Position numbers and translations under genes: made by a program
Shown here: positions 9,508 through 18,612 of the stretch, piece by piece
Numbering within the stretch: position 1 is the first letter of the stretch
How the letters are laid out: every line of letters begins with the position of its first letter
Assembly: GCA_016742275.1 (NCBI GenBank)
Contig: JACVCD010000024.1
Location: 1 to 64,000, forward strand
DNA length: 64,000 bases
Direction of reading: 5' to 3'
From: Gemmatimonadaceae bacterium
Lineage (GTDB): Bacteria > Gemmatimonadota > Gemmatimonadetes > Gemmatimonadales > Gemmatimonadaceae
The notes under the pieces: generated by a model
Seen by the model: only the letters and a program-made list of their open reading frames with translations
Databases searched by the model: none
Told to the model about the DNA's origin: nothing

Positions 9508-9545
9508 AAAGGCCCGTGAGTCGATGACTCACGGGCCTTTTGTTT
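9508..9545. terminator. Rho-independent terminator between convergent ppiD-like gene and tatA
   Basis: A 14-bp perfect stem (AAAGGCCCGTGAGT / ACTCACGGGCCTTT) with a 5-base loop (9522-9526) is followed by TTTTGTTT on the plus strand. It lies 24 bases after the ppiD-like stop. The A-rich left foot lets it also work weakly for tatA from the other side. Confidence 0.88.
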
Positions 9546-9601
9546 GGCGATGATCTGCAGTGACCGAGCAACGACGACGGCTAAATCCGCCGCGCGCCGT
9601 G

Positions 9602-9850
9602 TTACTGCATCAGGCGCTTGGGCTCGGGGCGATCTTCCTGGGCGGCGGGCTCAGCAGCGCGCGATTCAACACGCGGTGCTGGCGGCGGCTCGGTGATCTG
9701 ACGCTGCGCATCGCTGATGTTACGCTTGAACTCGTTGATGCCCTTGCCCAGCGATCCGGCGATCTCCGGAATGCGCTTGGCCCCGAAGAGGAGAAGCACG
9801 ATCACCAGAATGATCATGATCTCCATAAAGCCGAAGTTCTGTAGACCCAT
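9602..9850 (-). CDS. tatA: Twin-arginine translocase subunit TatA/TatE family
   Basis: Forms the size-fitting pore of the Tat pathway that exports folded proteins. The 82-residue protein has a short periplasmic N-terminus, one membrane helix (about 9-23, MEIMIILVIVLLLFGAKRIP), the FG-x-K-R-I-P hinge and an amphipathic helix (EIAGSLGKGINEFKR). The tail is polar and Pro/Glu-rich. The hinge region and short length favour TatA over TatB. It ends the polyprenyl synthase/DUF4321 run. The only TatC in the window lies separately at 18.6-19.4 kb, and no TatB is visible. Confidence 0.95.
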   Translation of the reverse strand: MGLQNFGFMEIMIILVIVLLLFGAKRIPEIAGSLGKGINEFKRNISDAQRQITEPPPAPRVESRAAEPAAQEDRPEPKRLMQ

Positions 9851-9859
9851 GGAAAACTC

Positions 9860-10138
9860 CTAGAAGAGGGACCGCGCGATCAGGTAAGCGATCAATACCC
9901 CAAGGAGGCTCAAAAGGGAGACATCCAGGGCAACTGGTCCTACGCCAAATTTTAATATAATCAGGTCGATGGTAAGAGGACCGACGGACGGGGTAACTCC
10001 CGTCGTCAGAAACTCTTTCACCGCCCCAGCGGGCAGGAAATGGCGTGCCACCTGGGTGAGCAGTCCTCCGGACACGAATCCGGCGGCCAGCACGAGCACA
10101 TGGAACAACGGTCGGTGCTTGGAAGGTCCGCGTGCCAT
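9860..10138 (-). CDS. DUF4321-like small membrane protein
   Basis: This 92-residue protein has two predicted membrane helices, at about 12-30 (LFHVLVLAAGFVSGGLL) and 72-90 (LLSLLGVLIAYLIARSLF). The central stretch (PSVGPLTIDLIILKFGVGPVA) resembles the pattern recalled for DUF4321, a short family without assigned function. The start codon shares one base with the stop of the polyprenyl synthase gene (TAATG), so translation is probably coupled. tatA follows after nine bases. A role in membrane or quinone/isoprenoid biology is suggested only by the neighbours. Confidence 0.75.
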   Translation of the reverse strand: MARGPSKHRPLFHVLVLAAGFVSGGLLTQVARHFLPAGAVKEFLTTGVTPSVGPLTIDLIILKFGVGPVALDVSLLSLLGVLIAYLIARSLF

Positions 10139-11142
10139 TACCAGCGTCGCTCCACGACATACGCAATAGAGTCCAAAAGGGATGCGCGTGCCGCACCCTC
10201 CGGTAGCTCCAACAGGGCTTCTTCCGCCTCACGCGAGAACTGATCGGCCCGTCGCCGCGCGTAGTCGAGCCCACCATGCGTGCGCACGATGCTCACCACT
10301 TCGGCGATGGCTTCGTCTTCAGGTTCGAGCGACGCAAACAGCGCTTCGACCCGGGCTCGTGAGGAGCCGTCCATCTCACGGAGCGCGGCGATGAGCGGCA
10401 GCGTGACCTTGTGCTCCTTGAGGTCGAGGCCACTGGGCTTGCCGGTCATCTCCTGCTGCTCGGTGTAATCGAGCAGATCGTCAGCAACCTGAAACGCCAT
10501 ACCAAGTCGCTCGCCAAAGCGCGTGAGTGCCTGGCGATACTGCGGTGCGCCACACAACGCGCCGACATCACAGGCCGCCATGAAGAGCGACGCCGTCTTG
10601 GCGCGAATGAGCGTTTCGTAGTCCGACTCCGAGAACGCGAGCGCGTCGAACGCTCCGAGCTGACGAATCTCACCAAGCGTCATTTCGTTCGACGCAAAGG
10701 TGATGCTGCGCATCGCTTCGAGATCACCGATGGTGACCAGTTCACGCAGTGCGCGCAGATACAGGTAGTCGCCCATGATCACCGAGACCTGGTGACTGAA
10801 CAGGGCATTCACCGTGGGCATACCGCGCCGCAATGCCGAATGATCGACGGCATCATCGTGCACGAGCGTGGCCAGGTGAATGAGCTCGATGATGGCCGCG
10901 AAGGTCACAGCCTTCGGCGGTGAGCGATCTTCGATGCTACTGGAAAGCAGGAGCAACGTCGGGCGGAAGAGTTTCCCCTTCATGCCCATGAGATGCTCCT
11001 GCACCTCCTGCACCAATGGCACGTCGGCCGATACAATGCGCCAGAGCTCCTCGGACACCGCCGAGAGGTCGGTGCGCACGGGAGCCTGGATATCGCGCAA
11101 TGCCGCAGCCAACGCGGACGGTGTCCGCGTGGTGAGCGTCAT
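10138..11142 (-). CDS. Trans-polyprenyl diphosphate synthase (long chain, IspB/HepT type)
   Basis: Elongates allylic diphosphates with isopentenyl diphosphate, probably making the side chain of menaquinone or another quinone. The 334-residue protein has the first Asp-rich motif LVHDDAVDHSALRRG (about 92-106) and the second Asp-rich motif DDLLDYT with nearby GKPSGLDLKEHKVTLPLI. Small residues rather than bulky aromatics before the first motif favour a long-chain product, but chain length cannot be fixed by eye. The start ATG overlaps the upstream TPR gene stop (ATGA), and the stop overlaps the DUF4321-like start. Confidence 0.9.
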   Translation of the reverse strand: MTLTTRTPSALAAALRDIQAPVRTDLSAVSEELWRIVSADVPLVQEVQEHLMGMKGKLFRPTLLLLSSSIEDRSPPKAVTFAAIIELIHLATLVHDDAVDHSALRRGMPTVNALFSHQVSVIMGDYLYLRALRELVTIGDLEAMRSITFASNEMTLGEIRQLGAFDALAFSESDYETLIRAKTASLFMAACDVGALCGAPQYRQALTRFGERLGMAFQVADDLLDYTEQQEMTGKPSGLDLKEHKVTLPLIAALREMDGSSRARVEALFASLEPEDEAIAEVVSIVRTHGGLDYARRRADQFSREAEEALLELPEGAARASLLDSIAYVVERRW

Positions 11143-14100
11143 CGGGATGCCTGTTCGACAGCCGCCAGTCGGGCTGCCACGTCTCGGAATTGAATGTCTG
11201 TCGCGTACACGCGCTGATAATAGCTACGAGCCTCGTCCCAGCGCTGTAGGGCTTCGCACGAATATGCGAGCAAATACAGCACTCCGACGCGCTGGTCATC
11301 GTTGAGCCCCGGCTCGTGCAGAGCGCGGGACAGAATGGTGGCGGCAACCTGGTGCCGCCCCTGCTCAACGAAACATTGCCCCAAGGCCTCGTATGCCGGA
11401 AGTCGGTGGGAGCGACTCCGTAGCGCTTTTTGAAATTCCGCGATGGCATCCTCGAGAAGACCCATCTCCTTATAGGCGACCCCGAGGTCGTAATGGCTCT
11501 CGAAATCGTCCTCGCCGAGCGAGCGCGCGACGCCATCCTTGAAGTGCCGGAGGAGCGCGTCGAAGTCCGCCTGCTCGTCGCCACTGATGGTCGGTTCCCG
11601 CATACGCATGCGGGTGGACGCCGGCGCATCGTCGTCGCGGAGCCAATCGGCCAGGTCCACAAAGTCGTCGTCGGGACGAGCCGGTGGCGGAGCTGGCGGC
11701 GGCGGCGCGGCAGCGCCCAGTGCCGCGCGGGCGCGATCGTCGTACGGGTCGATCTCCAGCACGCGCGCATAGACCGCGCGGGCGCGGGCTTCCTCGCCAA
11801 GCCGCACGAGTGCATCGGCCAGATCGAGATAGGCAAAGCGGAGACGCTGCTGATCGTTCGTGCGAACCGCCAGCTCGACACGCTTCTGGTGATACGGCAC
11901 GCGATCCGGGCTGACCTGCACCAGTTCGTCCGCAATCTCATAGGCCGCGGCAAACTCGTTGGCGGCGTACAGACCCGATTGCGCGGTTTCGAGTTCCGCG
12001 AGTGCAGCATCGCGTTCTCCGGCCTCGAACAGCGCTTCAGCAAGACGACGGCGCAGCAACCAGTTCTGCGGCATGCGTGCGACGGCACTGCGCAGCGAAT
12101 CACGACGCGCCGCAGCCACGTGCTGCGCCTCGGCGGCAACAGCTGCGATGGGCAGCGATGGCGTGACCGAAACGGGCCGCGCATCGGAATCACGGAGCGA
12201 AACCGGGCTGGCTACTTGGAGGTCGTCATCCGCTTCATCATCGTCGCTGTCACTCTCGTCCTCATTGTCAGCCTCAACGTCATCGGCATCGACGATAAAT
12301 TCGAGTTCGGATGTGACGTCAGTTTCGGCTTCCGTCTCGATCTCGAGTTCCGCATCGACCGGCACAGCGGTATCTGCGGCAGACACCACAGCAGTCGACT
12401 CTTCACTTGCGTCAGCAAACGCCGTGTCGATGTCGAGCAGCTCGATGGCATCCGCGGACTCGTCGCCAGATCCGTCATCAGTCGACTGATCGGCCAGGTT
12501 GTCTGCGAGATCATCGGCCAGATCGAGCAGACCATCGTCTGCGCTTGTGCCATCGATCGTCGCCTCAGGCACAAGCGGCATCGCGGTCGACTCGACAATC
12601 GGCTCGACCACCGGCTCCACCTCACGAACCGCCTCTTCGAGTCCGTGCGTGACCAGTCCATCCTCGAGAATGAGCGGAGGAAGCTCACCGGGGAGGATGA
12701 AGTCATGCGGATCGAGGCGATACGGCGGACGATACGGCGGTGCCACCTCTTCGACGGCGTCGAGTGCAATGGCTGGCGTACCGCGCGGTGTGGGCCGCAC
12801 AGCACGCATGGCGCCAGAAATACGCGCGGCTTCTTCGGCGCGGGCCACGAGCTCGGCACCAGCGGCGATGGCCGCATCAAGCTCCGGCACGGGTTCGATA
12901 TCGAGCAGCTCGATCTCGTCCAGTGGCTGCGCCGCGAGAGAGGTATCCGGTGTCTCGAGATAGACCAGCGGCGCCTCAGCCTGCAGTTCGGCTTCGGCCG
13001 GTGTGAGCGGCGCATTCGACTCGGCGGGCTCGATCGGCTCGATGATCGCATTGACCATCAACGGCGTCGGATCGAACACGATCGGGGGCACCCCGCCCTC
13101 TGCATCGGCTCCCACCGGAGTGCCAATGCCGAATGTGGCCGAGACGGCTTCATTGGTCGGGCCGCCCTGGAAATCCTCGACCACGATCTCATCGAGGATT
13201 GGCACCTCGGACGCACTCGGATTGCTTGTGTGCGACGTGAGATCGAGCGGCGCAGTGACGATCAGCCCGCGTTCGGCATCGGGGTGCGGCAGATCGTCCG
13301 ATGTGAACCCATCCAGCACGGGGACATCCTGCCCGTCGAACTCACCGGTGGCTTCCAAGCCATCGAGCGGCGATACCGGCGGCGCGTCTGCCGTCGATTG
13401 TGCCACCGTCTGGGTGGGCACTTGGGGCGTCGGGATGACGACTGGCGGGATAACGACTGGCGGGACAACAACCGCAGGGATGATCGGTGTCGCCACGACC
13501 GGCGTGGGGACGACAGGAGCCGGAATTACTGGCGTTGGGATTGCCAGCGTCGGGACCGTCGGCGTCGGGACTGCCGTCGTCGGGACTGCCGTCGTCGGGA
13601 CTGCCGTCGTCGGGACTGCCGGAGCGACCGGCTCGACGACAGCACGCGATACGGGCGGTTCATCGGTGATGAACGGCAGGATTACCGGCACATCGGGCGG
13701 TGTCGCTACGGCCGGCGCGGCAACTGGCGTTGGGACACGAATGGAGGCCAGCGGCGTACGGCGCGCTGACCCGTAGTCGATATCGAGAAACACCAGGTCG
13801 GCCGACTTGGGCTCGCGGCCTGGCAGTGCTTCGTCTCCGACGGCTGCGGCCGCTCGGGCAGGCGTCTTGCGGCGCGGCAATGTGATGCCAGCGCGTGCGG
13901 CGTGCTCCTCGACCAGGCTCTGGATTTCCGTGAGCTCCGGCATGAGGTCAGCGACTTCCGCCAAGGCTCGCATGCCTTCGTCGACACGCCCTTCCTGCTG
14001 CATCCGCGTGGCGTACTCGAGAAAATTGCGTGTGGCATCGCCGCGCAGCCCTTTCCGCGCACAGATACGGCCCAGCGTGAAGTACACATTCGCGCGACCC

Positions 14101-14381
14101 GGCGCGTTGCGCAGGATCTTGTTGCAGAGCGCGATGGCGTTGTTGAAGAGCCCCGAGGTGGCGTAGTGCTCGACCGCGCGCTCGTAGTACGTGATGGCGT
14201 CGGGAACCCGTCCCTGCCGCAGGGCCAGGTCGCCCACCTTGTTGAACAGGGCGACATCGATGTCTTCGCCGGCGGATTCGCTTTCTTCGATCGCCTTCAC
14301 GTACGAGGCGATCGCGCGATCGATCTGCTTCAGCTGCTCGAACTCAGCCGCCTTCTTCCGGTGCTTCGCGGCGTTGGACAT
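11139..14381 (-). CDS. Large TPR protein with tandem VPTTA repeats and acidic linker, unknown function
   Basis: This 1080-residue protein begins with TPR units (about 1-140, e.g. GRVPDAITYYERAVEHYATS). A low-complexity stretch rich in Pro/Thr/Val follows (about 220-330), including perfect VPTTA copies encoded by a 15-base tandem repeat. A very acidic Asp/Glu/Ser/Ala region comes next (about 330-745, with runs such as DNEDESDSDDDEADDD). A C-terminal TPR superhelix occupies about 770-1080 and contains a proline break (GAAAPPPPAPPPARPDDD). No signal peptide or membrane segment is seen. It heads the polyprenyl synthase/DUF4321/tatA run and overlaps the synthase by four bases (ATGA). Same plan as the protein at 4601-7378: TPR, PT-rich linker, acidic linker, TPR. 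No function is assigned. Confidence 0.87.
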   Translation of the reverse strand: MSNAAKHRKKAAEFEQLKQIDRAIASYVKAIEESESAGEDIDVALFNKVGDLALRQGRVPDAITYYERAVEHYATSGLFNNAIALCNKILRNAPGRANVYFTLGRICARKGLRGDATRNFLEYATRMQQEGRVDEGMRALAEVADLMPELTEIQSLVEEHAARAGITLPRRKTPARAAAAVGDEALPGREPKSADLVFLDIDYGSARRTPLASIRVPTPVAAPAVATPPDVPVILPFITDEPPVSRAVVEPVAPAVPTTAVPTTAVPTTAVPTPTVPTLAIPTPVIPAPVVPTPVVATPIIPAVVVPPVVIPPVVIPTPQVPTQTVAQSTADAPPVSPLDGLEATGEFDGQDVPVLDGFTSDDLPHPDAERGLIVTAPLDLTSHTSNPSASEVPILDEIVVEDFQGGPTNEAVSATFGIGTPVGADAEGGVPPIVFDPTPLMVNAIIEPIEPAESNAPLTPAEAELQAEAPLVYLETPDTSLAAQPLDEIELLDIEPVPELDAAIAAGAELVARAEEAARISGAMRAVRPTPRGTPAIALDAVEEVAPPYRPPYRLDPHDFILPGELPPLILEDGLVTHGLEEAVREVEPVVEPIVESTAMPLVPEATIDGTSADDGLLDLADDLADNLADQSTDDGSGDESADAIELLDIDTAFADASEESTAVVSAADTAVPVDAELEIETEAETDVTSELEFIVDADDVEADNEDESDSDDDEADDDLQVASPVSLRDSDARPVSVTPSLPIAAVAAEAQHVAAARRDSLRSAVARMPQNWLLRRRLAEALFEAGERDAALAELETAQSGLYAANEFAAAYEIADELVQVSPDRVPYHQKRVELAVRTNDQQRLRFAYLDLADALVRLGEEARARAVYARVLEIDPYDDRARAALGAAAPPPPAPPPARPDDDFVDLADWLRDDDAPASTRMRMREPTISGDEQADFDALLRHFKDGVARSLGEDDFESHYDLGVAYKEMGLLEDAIAEFQKALRSRSHRLPAYEALGQCFVEQGRHQVAATILSRALHEPGLNDDQRVGVLYLLAYSCEALQRWDEARSYYQRVYATDIQFRDVAARLAAVEQASR
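13566..13620. repeat. In-frame 15-base tandem repeat (3.7 perfect copies)
   Basis: The unit CGGGACTGCCGTCGT starts at 13566, 13581, 13596 and 13611 (last copy partial) with no mismatches. On the minus strand it encodes repeated VPTTA. Degenerate copies continue to about 13421. The unit is a multiple of three, so copy-number change would lengthen or shorten the linker without a frameshift. Confidence 0.92.
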
Positions 14382-14452
14382 GCGTTCGAGACTGACTCCA
14401 CGTGACAGTTGAACCGCTCGGGACCGTCACAAAAGCGGACGGTTGCTTGGCT

Positions 14453-14485
14453 TACGATCGTACCCCGTGGGGCGCTGACGTACAA
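14453..14485 (-). promoter_or_regulatory. Candidate promoter with palindrome over the -10 for the TPR/polyprenyl synthase operon
   Basis: On the minus strand TTGTAC (14480-14485), a 17-base spacer and TACGAT (14457-14462) lie about 75 bases before the start at 14381. The -10 is part of the perfect palindrome TACGATCGTA (14453-14462), so a regulator could bind across it. Confidence 0.45.
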
Positions 14486-14580
14486 GGGACACCGGTGCTC
14501 CGGCCCCCGGGATGCTGACGCCCATCACGAGGGGCACGCAACGCCTTCTGCCAAGCGAAAATGCGCTGATCCCACACGGA

Positions 14581-15624
14581 CTACGATGATGCAGCCGAAA
14601 TGGTCTCACCGGACACTGCCGGCGTTGCAGCGGCGGCCTCGGGTGTCACCGTGGCCATCACATCACGGATTCGTGACATGAGACGCAGCGGCGCCTGTGC
14701 CTCACCGCGGCACGCATAGTAGCAATCGTTGCAGTTGATGGGGGCGTACCCTGCATACGACTGCCAGGGACCGTCGGGCTTGAAGTCGGGACACCGGCGG
14801 ACCATCCCCTGTGGATCGATGTGGATGGTGGTATTGCCGCTCTCGCAGGGCTCGGACATCTCGCCGCGCACATATCGCGGGATCTGCTCGAGATAGTAGT
14901 CGGAGTTGGTGATCACCCCGGCGCGGCGGCGCTTGTATGCCAGCAGCGCGTCCACCACCGTCTGTACTGCGACCGGGTCCACATCCTGCAACAGATGGTC
15001 CTTGTTGCCGTTTTTGAGCGCGGTGTACACCGAAAAATTGACACCAGCACCCATCGACGCCGCCTTTTCGACGATCGGCAGGATCTGATCGAGATTGTCG
15101 TTCTTGATCACGGTGTTGAAACGCACGCCGCCAATGCCCGCGGCCCGCATACGCGGCACCAGATCGAGAATCTTTCGCGTCAATCCGGGAATACCGCGGG
15201 CGGTGTCATGACGCCCGTCGAGATAGTCGAGTGAGATGTTGAATTGATCCACACCCGCATCCCAAAGCGATTGCGCGCGCTCGAGCGAGAGCATGCCGGC
15301 GTGCGTGATGAGCTGCACGTAGGTGTAACGCACCGATTGCCGCACGGCGCGCACGAGATCTTCGAGATCGCGTCGCAGCGTGGGCTCACCGCCGGTGAAT
15401 GTGACCAGCATGGGTGAGAAGTGCCGAGCGATCGCGGAAAAGTCCGCGATCTCGCGCTGTTTCTCACTGGCCGGTGTCTGCCAGTAGTCGCAGAAGCCAC
15501 AGCGCGCATTGCAACGCATGGTGACTTCGAAGTTGAGCAACACCGGACGCCGCCTGAGACGCAACCAGGCGTACTTGGCAAGAAAAATGGGAACGTGATA
15601 CGGACGATACCGACTCGAGAGCAT
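14581..15624 (-). CDS. Radical SAM protein with C-terminal cysteine cluster (SPASM/twitch-like)
   Basis: This 347-residue enzyme has the radical SAM cluster CNARCGFC (C38, C42, C45), TFTGGEPTLRRDLE for SAM binding and a TIM-barrel core (about 25-230). Additional cysteines at 260, 278, 298, 301 and 305 suggest an auxiliary Fe-S cluster, although the pattern is not a textbook SPASM motif. The N-terminus is basic and hydrophobic (YHVPIFLAKYAWLRLRRRP), resembling membrane-associated members such as HpnH-type or MoaA-like proteins. Its substrate is unknown. It starts nine bases after the lptD-like stop, so it is probably co-transcribed with tatC and lptD, hinting at lipid or envelope modification. 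Confidence 0.85.
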   Translation of the reverse strand: MLSSRYRPYHVPIFLAKYAWLRLRRRPVLLNFEVTMRCNARCGFCDYWQTPASEKQREIADFSAIARHFSPMLVTFTGGEPTLRRDLEDLVRAVRQSVRYTYVQLITHAGMLSLERAQSLWDAGVDQFNISLDYLDGRHDTARGIPGLTRKILDLVPRMRAAGIGGVRFNTVIKNDNLDQILPIVEKAASMGAGVNFSVYTALKNGNKDHLLQDVDPVAVQTVVDALLAYKRRRAGVITNSDYYLEQIPRYVRGEMSEPCESGNTTIHIDPQGMVRRCPDFKPDGPWQSYAGYAPINCNDCYYACRGEAQAPLRLMSRIRDVMATVTPEAAAATPAVSGETISAASS

Positions 15625-15633
15625 GCCCCGCCC

Positions 15634-18612
15634 TCAGAACTGGTTCGAGCGGTACGTCTGCCGATCGTAGTTGAACTTGAGTTCCGGCTGCGCCTTCAGG
15701 GCAATGAAGAAGTTGAAGGCGAAATTGCCGCTGGGCGTCTGCGAGAACGAGAACACCGCGTTCCAGTCATGGAGAGAGCGCTGGAGACCGATTTGTTGAC
15801 TCGAAAACCGTGCCCGCTCCACGTCGTACATCGTGGACCACTGCGCCGACCAATTGCGCGTGATACCAAATGACAGATTGGCCGTCACGTTCTGCGTTGG
15901 CGGCTGAATGAACACGGGCGCGCCGATCGCACTCTGCCCTGTGGTCAAACCCGTGGCCGGCGAAGATTGCGCGTTGAGCACGCACTGATCGTACGCGAAC
16001 TGCCCTTGCACTTTGTACGGCTCACAGAGCTCTGTCGGGTCGTTCTCGATCTGCGTTCCACCCACCGGTGGACGCTGACGCGCCGCGTTGTACTGCACAT
16101 TGAGATTCCACCCTTCGCCCGCCTGCGGCAGCGCCATCTGCATGCCACGCATGGAACCACCACCCGCCGCATTCATGTTACGCGACTGCTGATTGATGGT
16201 CTGGTCCGATGCCTGCAAGGCGGTGGAATCGACCGACAAATCGGTTTTCACCCCGAAGAGTCGACCCAGAAGACCGAAGATGCCCGACTTGCTGTTGAGC
16301 GAGAACGTGACGCCGAATTCGGTACGATACGGACTGAACACCGCCGTATCGGACATCGGATCGCCCTGGAACAGTTCGTACGATGTGCGGAAGTCGAGAC
16401 CCGGCAACAGGTCGGTACGCCCATTGATCGAGAATGTCCGATCCGTGAAGCCATTGCCCGTGGTGTCGGCGCGTACGAAGTCGTAGGTCAAAGCGGAAAA
16501 GCCCAGCGAGAGCAGCTTGATCTTCTGTCCTGCTTCGGGATTTGAATCGTTGGGCGAACGAAGCTTGGCCTCAAGATTCGTCGCCATGTTGAGCGAAACA
16601 CGGTTCTGCGCCAACGCACCGATGTATCCCACACGGCTCCGACCAATGGCCTGCAAATAGTCGTCACTCACCGATGCCGCCGGTGAATAGCTGTAGGACA
16701 GGCTCGGGGTGATCGAGTGTCGCAGCTTGGCCACCGGCCCCAGTCCGGGCAACATGGCATACAAGGTCGGCGAAGAACTCAGCGCATAACTCAAGCGCTT
16801 ATTCTGCGCGACCCAGCGGCCTCCACTACGTTCCGTTCGAACCAACAGACCACCCTGGTCCACATTGGCGACGTTGATCGATGGCGAAAGATTCCAGGTA
16901 CCCTGGAAGAATCGCGGCAGATTGAACGAGGTTGCCCAATCGACACTCGTCTCGAATGTCTGCGCAAAGACCCGCGTGAACTTCTGCGACGAGTCGCGCA
17001 CGCCAACGATTTCACGCTGCTCAGGGAAGTCGCGGAACTGCTCGTTGATCGTGAACGAGTTTTGCCACTGGAAGTCCCAGATCTTGATCGGCGTATCGAA
17101 GCCAAACTGCATATTGCGCCGACCCGCATTGAATCGCGTACTGTCCACCGTGCCGTCGGGGCGGCTGTTGTAGACGAACGGGAACTGGAGACCCTGGTCA
17201 ATGCGGCTCTGCCCCGAGACCGCAAGTCGCAGACTGGGCGTCCACGACACCGGTCCAGCCTCCAGCGTTCCCGTGGTCACGTTGAGTGACGGGAAGTCCA
17301 TGTCCACCTGCGTACGACCGGGATACTGCACCCGCGAGCCGCCCACATTGATCTGCGCCGGACCAATCTTGGTCTGATAGTTGAGCTGCGACCGGATGGT
17401 CGCATTGGCGGCCACGGGATTAATGGTCGTGTTACGCTGGATCTGGGTGTTCTGCGCCCAGTTCAGTCGCGCTGTCAGCTTGGTGTTGCGCGAAAAATCC
17501 TGGTTGTGGTTCCAGGTGAACAACGTGTTGGCAGTGCCGTCATTTTGGCTCACGTACGACGACGCGAGCTCGCCGGTTATGAAACGGTCAATCCAACGAT
17601 ATCGCCACTCGGCGTTGCCACGAATGAAGCCTGGGTCGCCAGGGGACTGCCGCGCACCCGATCGCCAGTCGAACGACACTTCCGCGTTCATGTAGTCGCT
17701 GATGGCGAAGAAGTAGCCAAGGTTGTCCAGCCTTCGGCGATACGTTGGACTGTTGCGAAGCAACTCCGCCACACCAAAGCCTGGGGTCAGAATTCCACTG
17801 CGACGACCCGAGCGCACGTCCTGGAAGAAGAACGGGATCCAGAACACCGGCACTTCACCGATGTAGAGAATGCCGGGACGCGCCACCATGATGTTCTGCG
17901 ACACGAACTTCATGTCGCGCGTCTCGAAGTGGAAATGCGGCTCGGTGTGATCGCAATAGGTGAACGATCCGTTGCGCGCGAATACGAGGTGCCGCCCCTG
18001 CACCAGCGTATCGGACACGATGGCGCTGCGCTTCGCACTCATGAACAGGCGCTGCCCCGACTCGAAACTCGTGGCGAACTCATTCGTGAAACCAGACCGA
18101 GTCACAAGATCGTATTCGATGCGATTGGAGATCACATCATCGGCACCGGTCTGCGACGGGTCGCGGAGCAACACCGTATCGCCCATCGCCAGGACTTTCT
18201 TGGTCGAGTCGTTGTAGACGATGGAGTCGCCCACCATCATGGTCTCATCCCGCTGCACCGCCGACGGCTTGCCCTTGAGAATCAGTACGCGCGAGTTCGC
18301 GTTGAAGCGCACCGTATCACCCTGGTACTGCACGGCCCGATACCCATCGCGCTCGAGCAACCGGCGCATGATGGAATCCGGAGCAATCCAATCGAATACC
18401 GTGCGATCCTTGCTGAGTGTGCGCGTGGTGTCGCCGGACGGCTTCTGGCCACTCCGCGGCGGCTGATTGCCACGTCCGCCTTGGCCACTCCCCTGTGCTT
18501 GCGCCGCAGCCGGCAGCGCAGTGACCGCCATCACGACGACCGCGCCAGCCCACACTGCTCCCGTTGTCATGGCGCGCCGCACGCGGCGCACGATGCTCAC
18601 CGCAGCACTCAC
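15634..18612 (-). CDS. lptD: LptD/OstA-like outer-membrane protein
   Basis: Outer-membrane translocon component that would insert lipopolysaccharide or a related lipid into the outer leaflet. The 992-residue protein has a signal peptide (about 1-38, ending PAAAQAQG), an OstA-type N-terminal domain (about 85-200; RVLILKGKPSAVQRDE, GDSIVYNDSTKKVLAMGDTV) and a long beta-barrel with alternating aromatic strands. The motif GEVPVFWIPFFFQD resembles the LptD plug-to-barrel junction. Start: GTG at 18612, inside a GTGA overlap with the tatC stop. No LptE is seen. It could belong to a distant LptD-like family, as sequence conservation outside the OstA part is low. Confidence 0.85.
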   Translation of the reverse strand: MSAAVSIVRRVRRAMTTGAVWAGAVVVMAVTALPAAAQAQGSGQGGRGNQPPRSGQKPSGDTTRTLSKDRTVFDWIAPDSIMRRLLERDGYRAVQYQGDTVRFNANSRVLILKGKPSAVQRDETMMVGDSIVYNDSTKKVLAMGDTVLLRDPSQTGADDVISNRIEYDLVTRSGFTNEFATSFESGQRLFMSAKRSAIVSDTLVQGRHLVFARNGSFTYCDHTEPHFHFETRDMKFVSQNIMVARPGILYIGEVPVFWIPFFFQDVRSGRRSGILTPGFGVAELLRNSPTYRRRLDNLGYFFAISDYMNAEVSFDWRSGARQSPGDPGFIRGNAEWRYRWIDRFITGELASSYVSQNDGTANTLFTWNHNQDFSRNTKLTARLNWAQNTQIQRNTTINPVAANATIRSQLNYQTKIGPAQINVGGSRVQYPGRTQVDMDFPSLNVTTGTLEAGPVSWTPSLRLAVSGQSRIDQGLQFPFVYNSRPDGTVDSTRFNAGRRNMQFGFDTPIKIWDFQWQNSFTINEQFRDFPEQREIVGVRDSSQKFTRVFAQTFETSVDWATSFNLPRFFQGTWNLSPSINVANVDQGGLLVRTERSGGRWVAQNKRLSYALSSSPTLYAMLPGLGPVAKLRHSITPSLSYSYSPAASVSDDYLQAIGRSRVGYIGALAQNRVSLNMATNLEAKLRSPNDSNPEAGQKIKLLSLGFSALTYDFVRADTTGNGFTDRTFSINGRTDLLPGLDFRTSYELFQGDPMSDTAVFSPYRTEFGVTFSLNSKSGIFGLLGRLFGVKTDLSVDSTALQASDQTINQQSRNMNAAGGGSMRGMQMALPQAGEGWNLNVQYNAARQRPPVGGTQIENDPTELCEPYKVQGQFAYDQCVLNAQSSPATGLTTGQSAIGAPVFIQPPTQNVTANLSFGITRNWSAQWSTMYDVERARFSSQQIGLQRSLHDWNAVFSFSQTPSGNFAFNFFIALKAQPELKFNYDRQTYRSNQF

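Noticed and set aside
13566-13620. CRISPR-like short repeats
   Set aside because: Repeats are directly tandem without spacers and encode VPTTA in frame inside a gene.
11430-13769. 779-codon plus-strand open frame opposite the TPR gene
   Set aside because: The minus-strand frame has clear TPR units; the plus frame is Arg-rich and without structure.
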